Shown in pieces: positions 14,259-22,319 of a stretch of DNA of 64,000 nt. The notes under the pieces were generated by a model that saw only the letters and a list, made by a program, of their open reading frames with translations, was not told the origin of the DNA and ran no database searches. Positions within the stretch are counted from its first letter, which is position 1; each line of letters begins with the position of its first letter. The position numbers and the translations under genes were made by a program. The DNA comes from PALSA-270 sp963770245 (lineage in GTDB: Bacteria > Acidobacteriota > Terriglobia > Terriglobales > Acidobacteriaceae): the NCBI GenBank assembly GCA_963770245.1, contig CAVYOX010000010.1, forward strand, positions 248,001-312,000, in the 5' to 3' direction.

Positions 14259-16688
14259 ATGAGGCAGATCCACAAAGTCGCGGTTCTCGGCGCAGGGACG
14301 ATGGGGGCACGCATCGCCCTGCACTTCGCCAACGCAGGCGTGCCCAGCTTCTTGCTCGACATGGCGTCGGGCAGCGCGGCCGGAACAGGGCGCAATCAGG
14401 TGGCCGCCAGCGGACTCGAGGCGGCGCGGAAAGCCAAGCCGGCAGCCTTGTTTGAGCCGGCGCTCGCCGAGCTGGTCACTCTCGGCAACTTTGACGACGA
14501 TCTCGCGCGGGTCGGAGAGGTGGATTGGATCATTGAGGCGGTGGTTGAGAAGCTCGACATCAAGCGCGAGCTGCTGAAGAAGGTGGAGGCGTTTCGCAAG
14601 CCGGGAACCATCATCACGACCAACACCAGCGGATTGCCGGTGGGAAAAATTGCGGAAGGCTTCCCCGAGGATTTCCGGCGGCATTGGTTCGGGACCCATT
14701 TCTTTAATCCGCCGCGCTACATGCGTCTGCTCGAAATCATCCCTACTCCCCAAACCGATCGGGCGGCGATGGACACGGTCGCCCGCTTCGCCGATTTGCA
14801 CCTCGGCAAAGGGGTGGTGTGGGCCAAGGACACGCCGAACTTTATCGGCAATCGCATTGGGACGTTTTCGGTTCTGAACCTGATGCGGCTGATGCAGGAA
14901 ATGGATTTGAGCGTCGAAGAAGTGGACGGATTGACCGGGCAGGCCGTGGGCTGGCCGCGGTCCGGAACGTTTCGGACGATCGATCTAGTGGGGCTCGACA
15001 TTGTCGGGCTGGTGGCCGGGAACATGGCGGAGTTTGGCGGCGGGCGGGGGTCCGCGGCCAGCCTGACGCTGCCTGATTTTGTTCACCAGATGCTCGAGCG
15101 GCGATGGCTGGGGGACAAAAGCGGCGGCGGGTTCTACAAGAAGGCGCGGGGCGGCGACGGCCGCGAAGGAGAACGGCTGGCGCTCAATTGGAAAACGCTC
15201 GAATATCGTCCGCGGCAGAAGCCCAGGTTTCCGGCCCTCGCGATGGCGAAAAATGTGGATGACCTCGGGGCGCGGGTGCGCATGCTGCTCGGCTTCGAGG
15301 GGAGTGGGCCGCAAAAAGGAGACAAGGCAGGCCAGTTCTTGTGGTCGGCTCTGGCCGATTTGTGGACCTATGCCGCCGATCGGATTCCCGAGATTTCGGA
15401 TTCCGTGGTGGAAATCGATCGGGCCATGCGGCTGGGGTTCAATTGGGAACTGGGGCCATTTGGGTTGTGGGATGCGGCCGGGGTCAAAGCCACGGTGGAA
15501 CGCATGAAAAAAGAAGGTCGCCCGGTCGCGGCGAATGTCGAGAAGCTCCTGCGAGCAGGCCGGCAATCCTGGTATACCGACGATCCGCAGGCCTCATCCG
15601 GCCAAGCTTTCTTTGACCTGAGCAGCGCAGGGTACAAGGCGGTCGAAGTTCCCGCCGGCGTGTGGTCGGTCGCCGTGGCGAAAAAGTCCCACGGTGTGGT
15701 CAAGATGAATTCCGGGGCTTCGCTCGTCGATCTGGGCGAGGGAGTAGGTGCGATCGAATTCCATTCCAAGATGAACACACTCGGCACCGACATCGTGCAG
15801 TTCATCACCCAGACCTTGAAGTCCGGCGGAGCGGGAGAGCCTTTCGAGGCCTTCGTCATCAGCAATGATGCGGCGAATTTTTCCGTCGGCGCCAATTTGA
15901 TGCTGCTGCTGATGTCGGTGCAGGAACAAGATTGGGATGACGTGGATCTGGCCATCCGACAATTTCAGGGGATGACGCAGGCCATCAAGTTTTCCCCCCG
16001 GCCGGTGGTGATTGCTCCCTTCGGCATGACGCTCGGCGGAGGCGCCGAGGTTTCGCTGCACGCGGCGGCCCGCCAGCCCCATGCCGAGCTGTACATGGGC
16101 CTGGTGGAAGTGGGCGTGGGTCTGCTCCCGGGGGGCGGCGGATGCAAGGAAATGCTGCTGCGGGCGGTCGACAGCGCAGCTACGATTCGTCCGGGCGGAC
16201 GCGGCGAGTCGGTCGAGATGATGGAAGCCATGAAAAAAGCGTTTGAAACGGTCGCGACCGCCAAGGTTTCGACTTCGGCCGAGGCGGCTCGCGGACTGGG
16301 GTTTCTTGCCGATTCAGATGGCATCAGCATGAATCGGGAGCGCGTGTTGGCCGACGCCAAGGCGCGGGCGCTCGACCTGGTTCGCAGTGGCTATGAGCCG
16401 CCGCAGCCGCGCACGGACATTCCTGCGCCCGGAGAAAACATTCTGGCGGCGCTCAAGATGGGCGTACATCTCATGCGGCAGGGCGAATACATCACGGAGT
16501 ATGAAGTCAAGCTGGGGCACAGGATCGCGGAAGTGTTGTGCGGGGGAGCTGTGACTCCGGGGACGCCGGTGAGCGAGCAGTACATTCTCGACCTGGAGCG
16601 CGAGGCGTTTCAGTCGCTGTGCGGGGAGAAGAAAACACAGGAGCGCATTCAGTACACGCTGAAGACGGGAAAAACCCTGAGAAACTAA
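14259..16688 (+). CDS. 3-hydroxyacyl-CoA dehydrogenase / enoyl-CoA hydratase fusion (FadN/FadB-like)
   Basis: A roughly 809-residue bifunctional beta-oxidation enzyme. The NAD-binding dehydrogenase domain comes first (GAGTMGARIALHFANAG near the N-terminus; TNTSGLPV; HWFGTHFFNPPRYM), then the dehydrogenase C-terminal domains (to about 440), then the crotonase domain (about 470-700: GAIEFHSKMNTLG, GMTLGGGAEVSLHA oxyanion region). Dehydrogenase-first order matches Bacillus FadN rather than E. coli FadB, where the hydratase is first. It would convert trans-2-enoyl-CoA to 3-ketoacyl-CoA in the cytosol. No thiolase is adjacent. The start is the ATG 6 bases after GGAG. Confidence 0.93.
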   Translation: MRQIHKVAVLGAGTMGARIALHFANAGVPSFLLDMASGSAAGTGRNQVAASGLEAARKAKPAALFEPALAELVTLGNFDDDLARVGEVDWIIEAVVEKLDIKRELLKKVEAFRKPGTIITTNTSGLPVGKIAEGFPEDFRRHWFGTHFFNPPRYMRLLEIIPTPQTDRAAMDTVARFADLHLGKGVVWAKDTPNFIGNRIGTFSVLNLMRLMQEMDLSVEEVDGLTGQAVGWPRSGTFRTIDLVGLDIVGLVAGNMAEFGGGRGSAASLTLPDFVHQMLERRWLGDKSGGGFYKKARGGDGREGERLALNWKTLEYRPRQKPRFPALAMAKNVDDLGARVRMLLGFEGSGPQKGDKAGQFLWSALADLWTYAADRIPEISDSVVEIDRAMRLGFNWELGPFGLWDAAGVKATVERMKKEGRPVAANVEKLLRAGRQSWYTDDPQASSGQAFFDLSSAGYKAVEVPAGVWSVAVAKKSHGVVKMNSGASLVDLGEGVGAIEFHSKMNTLGTDIVQFITQTLKSGGAGEPFEAFVISNDAANFSVGANLMLLLMSVQEQDWDDVDLAIRQFQGMTQAIKFSPRPVVIAPFGMTLGGGAEVSLHAAARQPHAELYMGLVEVGVGLLPGGGGCKEMLLRAVDSAATIRPGGRGESVEMMEAMKKAFETVATAKVSTSAEAARGLGFLADSDGISMNRERVLADAKARALDLVRSGYEPPQPRTDIPAPGENILAALKMGVHLMRQGEYITEYEVKLGHRIAEVLCGGAVTPGTPVSEQYILDLEREAFQSLCGEKKTQERIQYTLKTGKTLRN

Positions 16689-16699
16689 GCCTCAGAAAA

Positions 16700-16725
16700 C
16701 CGAGCGGCGGCATTTCGCCGATCGG
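16700..16725. terminator. Hairpin between convergent genes
   Basis: CCGA-G-CGGCG / CGCCG-A-TCGG with a 6-base loop lies 12 bases past the fadN-like stop and 20 bases before the end of the convergent oxidoreductase gene. It is flanked by AAAA on the left and AAA on the right. It probably serves as a bidirectional terminator. Confidence 0.6.
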
Positions 16726-16744
16726 AAAGGCGGTTCCCGGGCAA

Positions 16745-17413
16745 CTATCCCGCCGGCCTCTTGCGCGCGTATTCGAGGGCGTAGGCCGGCACATCGCGCG
16801 GCGGCTCGAGTCGCGGATCCGCGATGGGCCCGCCTGCGACCGTGGTGAGCGGAATCACGCCGGCCCAGGTGGGAAAGCGATAGTCCTCTTCGTCGTCCAG
16901 CGGCGGGCCCTGCCGGACTTTCGCGGAAAACTCCTCGATCGGTAAGCGCATGACGAGCGTGGCCTTCAGTTCGCGCTCATTGGGCCCTCGGACATCGTTC
17001 CAGCGACCGGGCAGAATGTGCTCGGAGAGAGCCCGCAACGCCGCCAGCTTTTCTTGCGGGTGGTTCACCGCAAGCGCAGTTCCGAGCACCACCACCGACC
17101 GGTAGTTCATCGAATGATTGAAAATGGAGCGGGCCAGGACTAAACCGTCGATGAGCGTTACCGTAAGGCAAAGCGGAATGCCTTGATCGAGATTGTGCAG
17201 CATGCGACTGGCCGCGGAACCATGGATGTAAAGGTCGTCGCCCGTGCGTCCGTAGCTGGTCGGGATGACGAAGGGTTGGCCAGCGACGACAAAGCCGACG
17301 TGACAGAGAAAACCTTCGTCCAAGATCTGGTAGGCGACGGCGCGGTCGTAAACGGCGCGCTCCGGCTCGCGGGTCACACGGGTGCGCGGCGTGGGTAGAG
17401 AGGACTGGGACAT
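16745..17413 (-). CDS. Pyridoxamine 5'-phosphate oxidase-family flavin-binding protein
   Basis: About 222 residues with a split-barrel FMN-binding fold. Features typical of the PPOX-like subfamily are AVYDRAVAYQILDEGFLCHVGFV near the N-terminus, PFVIPTSYGRTGDDLYIHGS, and the SMNYRSVVVLGTA strand; the C-terminal part has WAGVIPL, common in this group. It probably binds FMN or F420/heme rather than acting as PdxH, because the PdxH substrate residues are not evident. The ATG at 17413 is preferred; an in-frame TTG at 17434 would add seven residues. It follows the SDR gene on the same strand by about 80 bases and ends at a hairpin. Confidence 0.88.
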   Translation of the reverse strand: MSQSSLPTPRTRVTREPERAVYDRAVAYQILDEGFLCHVGFVVAGQPFVIPTSYGRTGDDLYIHGSAASRMLHNLDQGIPLCLTVTLIDGLVLARSIFNHSMNYRSVVVLGTALAVNHPQEKLAALRALSEHILPGRWNDVRGPNERELKATLVMRLPIEEFSAKVRQGPPLDDEEDYRFPTWAGVIPLTTVAGGPIADPRLEPPRDVPAYALEYARKRPAG

Positions 17414-17496
17414 GTTCGCGGAAGCTCCCGGCAAGCGCCAAGGATGAATGATGGATAAAGTGTAGCAGGAAGGCCGCGGCTCCAGGTTCTCGGGCG

Positions 17497-18270
17497 TTAG
17501 ACCCAGCCGCCGTCGATCACGTAGCTCTGGTTGGTGATGGCGGCGCTGTCATCCGCCGCCAGAAACAGCGCCAGACGTGCGACTTCTTCGGGCGTCAGTT
17601 CCCGTTTCAGCGCTTGGCGGCCGACAATCTCGGCCAGATATTCGGGAGTCATCCACAGGCGACGTTGACGCTCGGTCATGATCGCGCCCGGCATGATGCA
17701 GTTGACGCGAATGCCGGAAGCTCCGAGTTCATGGGCCAGGGTGCGCGTCAAACCGACGATGGCTGCCTTGGCCGTGACATAGACCGGGAGCCCGGTCGAG
17801 GGAACGACCCAGGCGATCGACCCCAGGTTGATCACCGAACCTCCCCCGGCGGCTCTCATCGCCGGAACTACCGCCTGCGTGGCAAAGAAATAATGGCGCA
17901 GGTTCACCGCCATGCGCTCATCCCAATACTCCGGCGTCACCCGCGCGAAATCGTGGCGGTCATCGCTGGCTGCGTTGTTCACGAGCACTCCTATCGGACC
18001 CAGCCGGCGCTCGAGTTCCCCGAGGGCTAGGCGCAACGCCGCGATATCGGTCACATCGCAAGAGAAAAACAAGGGGGCATGCGCGACCGGGCCGAGTCGG
18101 TCGACGAGCTCGGCGGCAAGCTCTCGGGCGATATCGAGGAATGCGACCCGCGATCCCTGCAAGGCGAACTGCTCGACCATCGCAGCTCCGATGCCGGAAG
18201 CGCCGCCCGTCACCACGATCACGCGATCCCGCAGGCTGGGATAGAGAGCGAAATGGTTGGTTCGATGCAA
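17497..18270 (-). CDS. Short-chain dehydrogenase/reductase (SDR)
   Basis: A 257-residue classical SDR oxidoreductase. The NAD(P) motif TGGASGIG is at residues 21-28, the structural NNAAS near 92, the catalytic Ser in NLGSIAWV and the YVTAK pair (YxxxK) near 160; the C-terminus ITNQSYVIDGGWV is typical. An Asp at the end of beta-2 (AFLDIA) suggests preference for NAD(H). Its substrate is unknown; many such enzymes act on sugars or secondary alcohols. The start is TTG, preceded by GGGAGGG at good distance. It lies downstream of the TonB receptor on the same strand with about 90 bases between. Confidence 0.92.
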   Translation of the reverse strand: MHRTNHFALYPSLRDRVIVVTGGASGIGAAMVEQFALQGSRVAFLDIARELAAELVDRLGPVAHAPLFFSCDVTDIAALRLALGELERRLGPIGVLVNNAASDDRHDFARVTPEYWDERMAVNLRHYFFATQAVVPAMRAAGGGSVINLGSIAWVVPSTGLPVYVTAKAAIVGLTRTLAHELGASGIRVNCIMPGAIMTERQRRLWMTPEYLAEIVGRQALKRELTPEEVARLALFLAADDSAAITNQSYVIDGGWV

Positions 18271-18360
18271 GCGATTCCCTCCCCGCCAGGGATGGAGCCG
18301 ATGTATCTCATACCTGAAAAGGCGCAGTCTGGGATCGCCCCGGGTTCGGATCCTCGCCCG

Positions 18361-21300
18361 CTACCACCCCAGCTTGATCGAGAACTGGAACTGCCTCGGA
18401 TCATAGGCCGATGTGGGCTGACCGGCATCGGTCCACAGAACATTCACACCGGCGACGTTAAATCGATTGGCCAGGTTAAAGATGTCGGCGATCAGGTCCA
18501 TGCTCACCCGCTCGCCGAAAGAGACGCGGCGCGAAATCCGCAGATCATTGAAGACGGTCCAGGGTGAAACCCCGGCGTTGCGTCCAAGGTTCCCATCGAG
18601 GGCCAGCAGGGTCGGGGTCGGCCCTCCGGGAGTGGCATAGGGGACATAACACGGCTCCTCGAGAAATCCCGTCGGTGAATACCGGGAAGCCACGGTGGGA
18701 GTGCCACAGGCGGAGGGTGGAGCGCTCGCGCTTACGACGCTGGGGCGGGCCGAATTGCTGGCCAGCTGAAAATTGTCGTCGTCGCCGGTGATGATCAGGA
18801 ACGGACGTCCCGACGAGAACTCGATGATGGGGGCCACGGTCCAGTTGCTGAAGAACTTTTTCGGGAAGCTGTCCCCGCCGAGTTTGCCGCTTTGATACAC
18901 CCCACTGAAAACAAATCGATGCCGCTGATCGAAGGCAGAATTCGAGCGCTCGAGGTTGGGGTAGTAGCTGTCTTGGGGAGCCAGGGGAGACTGCAGGTCG
19001 GTCGAGTCGTCGATGGCGTGCGACCAAGTGTAGGAAGCCAGAAATTCGTAATGGTTCGAGAAGCGTTTGCGCAAATTACTGGTGAAGCCGTTGTAGGCCG
19101 AACTGCCGTTGGAGAAATTCGCGTCCATGTCGCCGAAGGGGACGCAGTTGGAAAGAGTCGAAGGATTGCAATTCGCATTGAGCCCCTCCGCCTGCAGCAC
19201 CTGTTCGGCCAACCCCACACAGGCAGCGCCTCCGCTCGCAATGTAGAAATTGGCGATCGAAGGATTCAGACCGGAGGGCCGGAAAAAGTTCACGAGCGCC
19301 GCGGGAACGTAGGGGCCGCCCGCACCCACGCCGCAGCCGCTGACCAGTAATGGGTTATCGGTCGGCAGATTCTGCCCGCCGGCCACGGCCGCTCTCAGGT
19401 TCGCCACCAGCAGATCCCCGCGCGAGGCGTTGGCGTTGATCGGCCGATTCAGATGTCGGCCACCGTTGAAGTTGTACGCCAAGCTCAGCGCGAAACCGTC
19501 GCCCAGGTCCTGTTCGAAGGTTAGGTTGGCCTGCTGGGAGCTGGCGTACACGAAATTCTTGCCCTGGGGATAGCCAAAGGGCTGGAACCCCAGCGGGAAT
19601 CCGGCGGTGATGTAGTTCTGATTGATGAACAGCGAGTTGGGAAGGAACGCGTTGAACTGCTGTTGATTCGGTTCATAGCCCAACAGACTCACAATCGCCG
19701 GCGGCCCGGGCGCGCATCCGGGACTATTGACCAAGCCTTGAAAAATCGGGATCCCATTCAAGTTGGCCGGGTTGATCCCTCCCGAGCAGACCCCGGTGCC
19801 GGGGAAGGCCAGCTGGCCGGATTTCGATCCATCGGAGGCGTCGCCCAGGAAATAAAGCCCGAGCAGGGGGTGGTCGAAGAAAATGCCGTAGGAGGCGCGT
19901 ACCACGGACTTGCCGTCGCCGTGCGGGTCCCAGGCCAAGCCGACCCGCGGTTGAAACATGTGGGTATCGGTTTGAATCCCCTTTTGCAATCCGAGCTGGT
20001 TGTACGCCGCCAGTGCCAGAGCGTCGGGCGGCGTGAACTGCGGGGGGAACTCGATGTCATACCGCAGCCCGTAGTTCAAGGTGAAGTTCGACCGCATGCG
20101 CCAGGAATCCTCCCAGAAAACTCCCAGGGGTTTGTTCGAAAACGAGTCCTTGGGATTGCCGATGCCTTGAATGAAATCCGACGGCACGCCCGCACCATAA
20201 GCCTGCACGGCGTTGAAGGAGGGAAACGAGGTCCCCGCCGGGGGCGCGATGGGCCCCGAAAAGATATTCTCCGAGCCGAAGTCATACACGCCTCCGTAGT
20301 TCACCGTGAAGGTGGCGCTCAGCGGGATGTAGTTGACGTCCACTCCGAACTTGGTGTCGTGTCGTCCGAGAGTCCAGGCGAAATTGTCGGTGAACTGGAA
20401 ACGGGTCTCGGTGCGCTGAATGTAGGAGTAGGGTTCGCGGCCGAAGAACGCAAACCCGGGAATGTTCACCGCCGGGTCGGACCCGCCGGGAGCGCTCGAG
20501 AAGCTGTAATCGAGGCCGCGGCGGGCATACTGGAAAAGCACCTGGTTGACTTTGTTGCTGCCGAGCGTCCAGGTTTCCTGGACAACGCCGGTGACATCCC
20601 GATAGGTCTGCTGCGAGGTCCGCGAATATGCATTTTGGCCGAAGGTCTGGTTTTCGCCATTCACTTCGATGCCGGTGACGGTGCTCGGACTGACATTGGC
20701 GCGCAGCATGAGGTGATGGGCATTGGTGAGATTGTGATCCAGGCGCAGGGAATACAAGCTCGTGCCCTCAAAAACCGGGAAATTACCTTCCTGGGACTTC
20801 AGCGTCTGGTAGGACGCCGGAACAAAGCACGGACCCGGGGGAGCGCACGAAGTGGGGAAGCCGCTGAAGTTCGGAACCACGCTCACCGACTGCGGCCACA
20901 CCCCGTTCAGCGCCATGCCGGAGGAAGCCGCGGCCAGGCCCGTATACTGCCCGACTTCCTGGGCAAACAGGGGGTTGGCGCCTTCCTGCTGCAGAACGGC
21001 GGGATTGGTGAGAAAGCCGATCTGGGGTTCGGTCAGAAGCACGGTGCCGAAAGGCTGGCCAATTTGCGTGGTGTCAAACGACACTAAATCAAAATTGCCT
21101 TGCCCGATGCTCGAGAACCCGGTCTCGTGCCGCCGGGTGACTTCGTAAGAAAAGTAGTAGTAAGTCTTGTTTTTCTTGATCGGTCCGCCGAAGGCCGCCC
21201 CTGCCTGCACCCGGGTGTAGGCAGGATTCGGAACATTGCTGAACGGGTTCACGGCCTGGAAGTTGCGGTTGCGCAAGTAACCGTAAACATCGCCGTGAAA

Positions 21301-22041
21301 ATCGTTTGATCCGGAGCGGGTGATGATGTTGACCACGCCGCCTGAGGCGCGTCCGTATTCTGCCGCGTAACTGTTGGTGATGATCTGGAACTCCTGCACC
21401 GCCTCTTGCGAAACCGTGGAGCGGACTCCGTTGGTTGAGTTGTCGATCGCGTCCGCTCCGTCCACATTGACCAGATTCGAACGAGCGCGTTGCCCGCTCA
21501 TGTTGAGCCCGGAAGTGGGAGCGGCTCCAATGCTCGGAGCGTTGTCGCGCAACACCTGCGAATCAGTGAGCGCGAAATTGATGTAGTTGCGACCGTTGAT
21601 GGGCAGGTTGTCGATGCGGCGCTGATTGACCGTGTCGGTGGTCGAGCTGCGCGTGGTCTCAACCAGCTCCGACTCGGCGTTCACGGTCACCGTCTCCTTG
21701 CTGCCGGCCACCGACAGGGTCACCGGCAGGTCCGCCATTTGGCCAACGGTGACGGTCACAGCATTGGCTTCTAGGGTGGCAAACCCCGGAGCCTGCACGG
21801 TGACCGTATATTGTCCTGGCGGTAAAGCGACGATGCGATATTCCCCGTCGCGGTTGACCGCGGTCGAACGCTCGAAAGCCTTGGCCACATCGTGGGCAGA
21901 GACGGTGGCGTTGGTCACCAAGCCGCCCTTCGGGTCTCTCACCGCGATATTGAGGTCGCCGGTTGCGACACCCTGGGCGAAGGCAGCCGGGCTCGAGAGC
22001 AACAGTAGAAACGCCAGCGAGACGACCTTCCGCAAAGTCAT
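18361..22041 (-). CDS. Oar-like TonB-dependent receptor with carboxypeptidase-regulatory domain
   Basis: A 1226-residue outer-membrane protein. A signal peptide ending near residue 22 is followed by a carboxypeptidase-regulatory-like domain (about 25-115: LNIAVRDPKGGLVTNATVSAHD, LPPGQYTVTVQAPGF), a plug domain (about 130-260, with NLPINGRNYINF, VDGADAIDN and EYGRASGGVVNIITRSGSN) and a long beta-barrel ending in an aromatic residue (FQFSIKLGW). This is the Oar/CirA-like form greatly expanded in Acidobacteriota, thought to import or surface-anchor large substrates such as oligosaccharides. The start is ATG 4 bases after GGAGA. Its neighbour is a GH3 glucosidase, suggesting glycan uptake, but there is no SusD homologue. 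Confidence 0.94.
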   Translation of the reverse strand: MTLRKVVSLAFLLLLSSPAAFAQGVATGDLNIAVRDPKGGLVTNATVSAHDVAKAFERSTAVNRDGEYRIVALPPGQYTVTVQAPGFATLEANAVTVTVGQMADLPVTLSVAGSKETVTVNAESELVETTRSSTTDTVNQRRIDNLPINGRNYINFALTDSQVLRDNAPSIGAAPTSGLNMSGQRARSNLVNVDGADAIDNSTNGVRSTVSQEAVQEFQIITNSYAAEYGRASGGVVNIITRSGSNDFHGDVYGYLRNRNFQAVNPFSNVPNPAYTRVQAGAAFGGPIKKNKTYYYFSYEVTRRHETGFSSIGQGNFDLVSFDTTQIGQPFGTVLLTEPQIGFLTNPAVLQQEGANPLFAQEVGQYTGLAAASSGMALNGVWPQSVSVVPNFSGFPTSCAPPGPCFVPASYQTLKSQEGNFPVFEGTSLYSLRLDHNLTNAHHLMLRANVSPSTVTGIEVNGENQTFGQNAYSRTSQQTYRDVTGVVQETWTLGSNKVNQVLFQYARRGLDYSFSSAPGGSDPAVNIPGFAFFGREPYSYIQRTETRFQFTDNFAWTLGRHDTKFGVDVNYIPLSATFTVNYGGVYDFGSENIFSGPIAPPAGTSFPSFNAVQAYGAGVPSDFIQGIGNPKDSFSNKPLGVFWEDSWRMRSNFTLNYGLRYDIEFPPQFTPPDALALAAYNQLGLQKGIQTDTHMFQPRVGLAWDPHGDGKSVVRASYGIFFDHPLLGLYFLGDASDGSKSGQLAFPGTGVCSGGINPANLNGIPIFQGLVNSPGCAPGPPAIVSLLGYEPNQQQFNAFLPNSLFINQNYITAGFPLGFQPFGYPQGKNFVYASSQQANLTFEQDLGDGFALSLAYNFNGGRHLNRPINANASRGDLLVANLRAAVAGGQNLPTDNPLLVSGCGVGAGGPYVPAALVNFFRPSGLNPSIANFYIASGGAACVGLAEQVLQAEGLNANCNPSTLSNCVPFGDMDANFSNGSSAYNGFTSNLRKRFSNHYEFLASYTWSHAIDDSTDLQSPLAPQDSYYPNLERSNSAFDQRHRFVFSGVYQSGKLGGDSFPKKFFSNWTVAPIIEFSSGRPFLIITGDDDNFQLASNSARPSVVSASAPPSACGTPTVASRYSPTGFLEEPCYVPYATPGGPTPTLLALDGNLGRNAGVSPWTVFNDLRISRRVSFGERVSMDLIADIFNLANRFNVAGVNVLWTDAGQPTSAYDPRQFQFSIKLGW

Positions 22042-22319
22042 AGAGTCTCCATCGAGACGCCCGAAGAGCTTCCTCGGGCGAGGGGGCAGCCGGCCCGGAT
22101 TCGTTAGCAGGCTCTTGAGCCGGCATGCCCCCGGTACTCGCGCAGATCAGGCGGCTGGTTTTTACATCAGATGATGGGCGGAAAGCAAGCCGGAACTGAG
22201 CCGGAACCTGATTCGTACCGTCGACCAGAAAGGAATGCGCCGCCTGAGCATCGCCGCAGACAAACCCGACCGCCCAGGCGCAAGCAACTGCCCGCGGGCG
22301 GTTCCCGAAGTCCGGTCCA

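Noticed and set aside
19663..21087. 474-residue plus-strand frame opposite the TonB receptor
   Set aside because: Antisense shadow; the receptor's plug and barrel are continuous on the minus strand.
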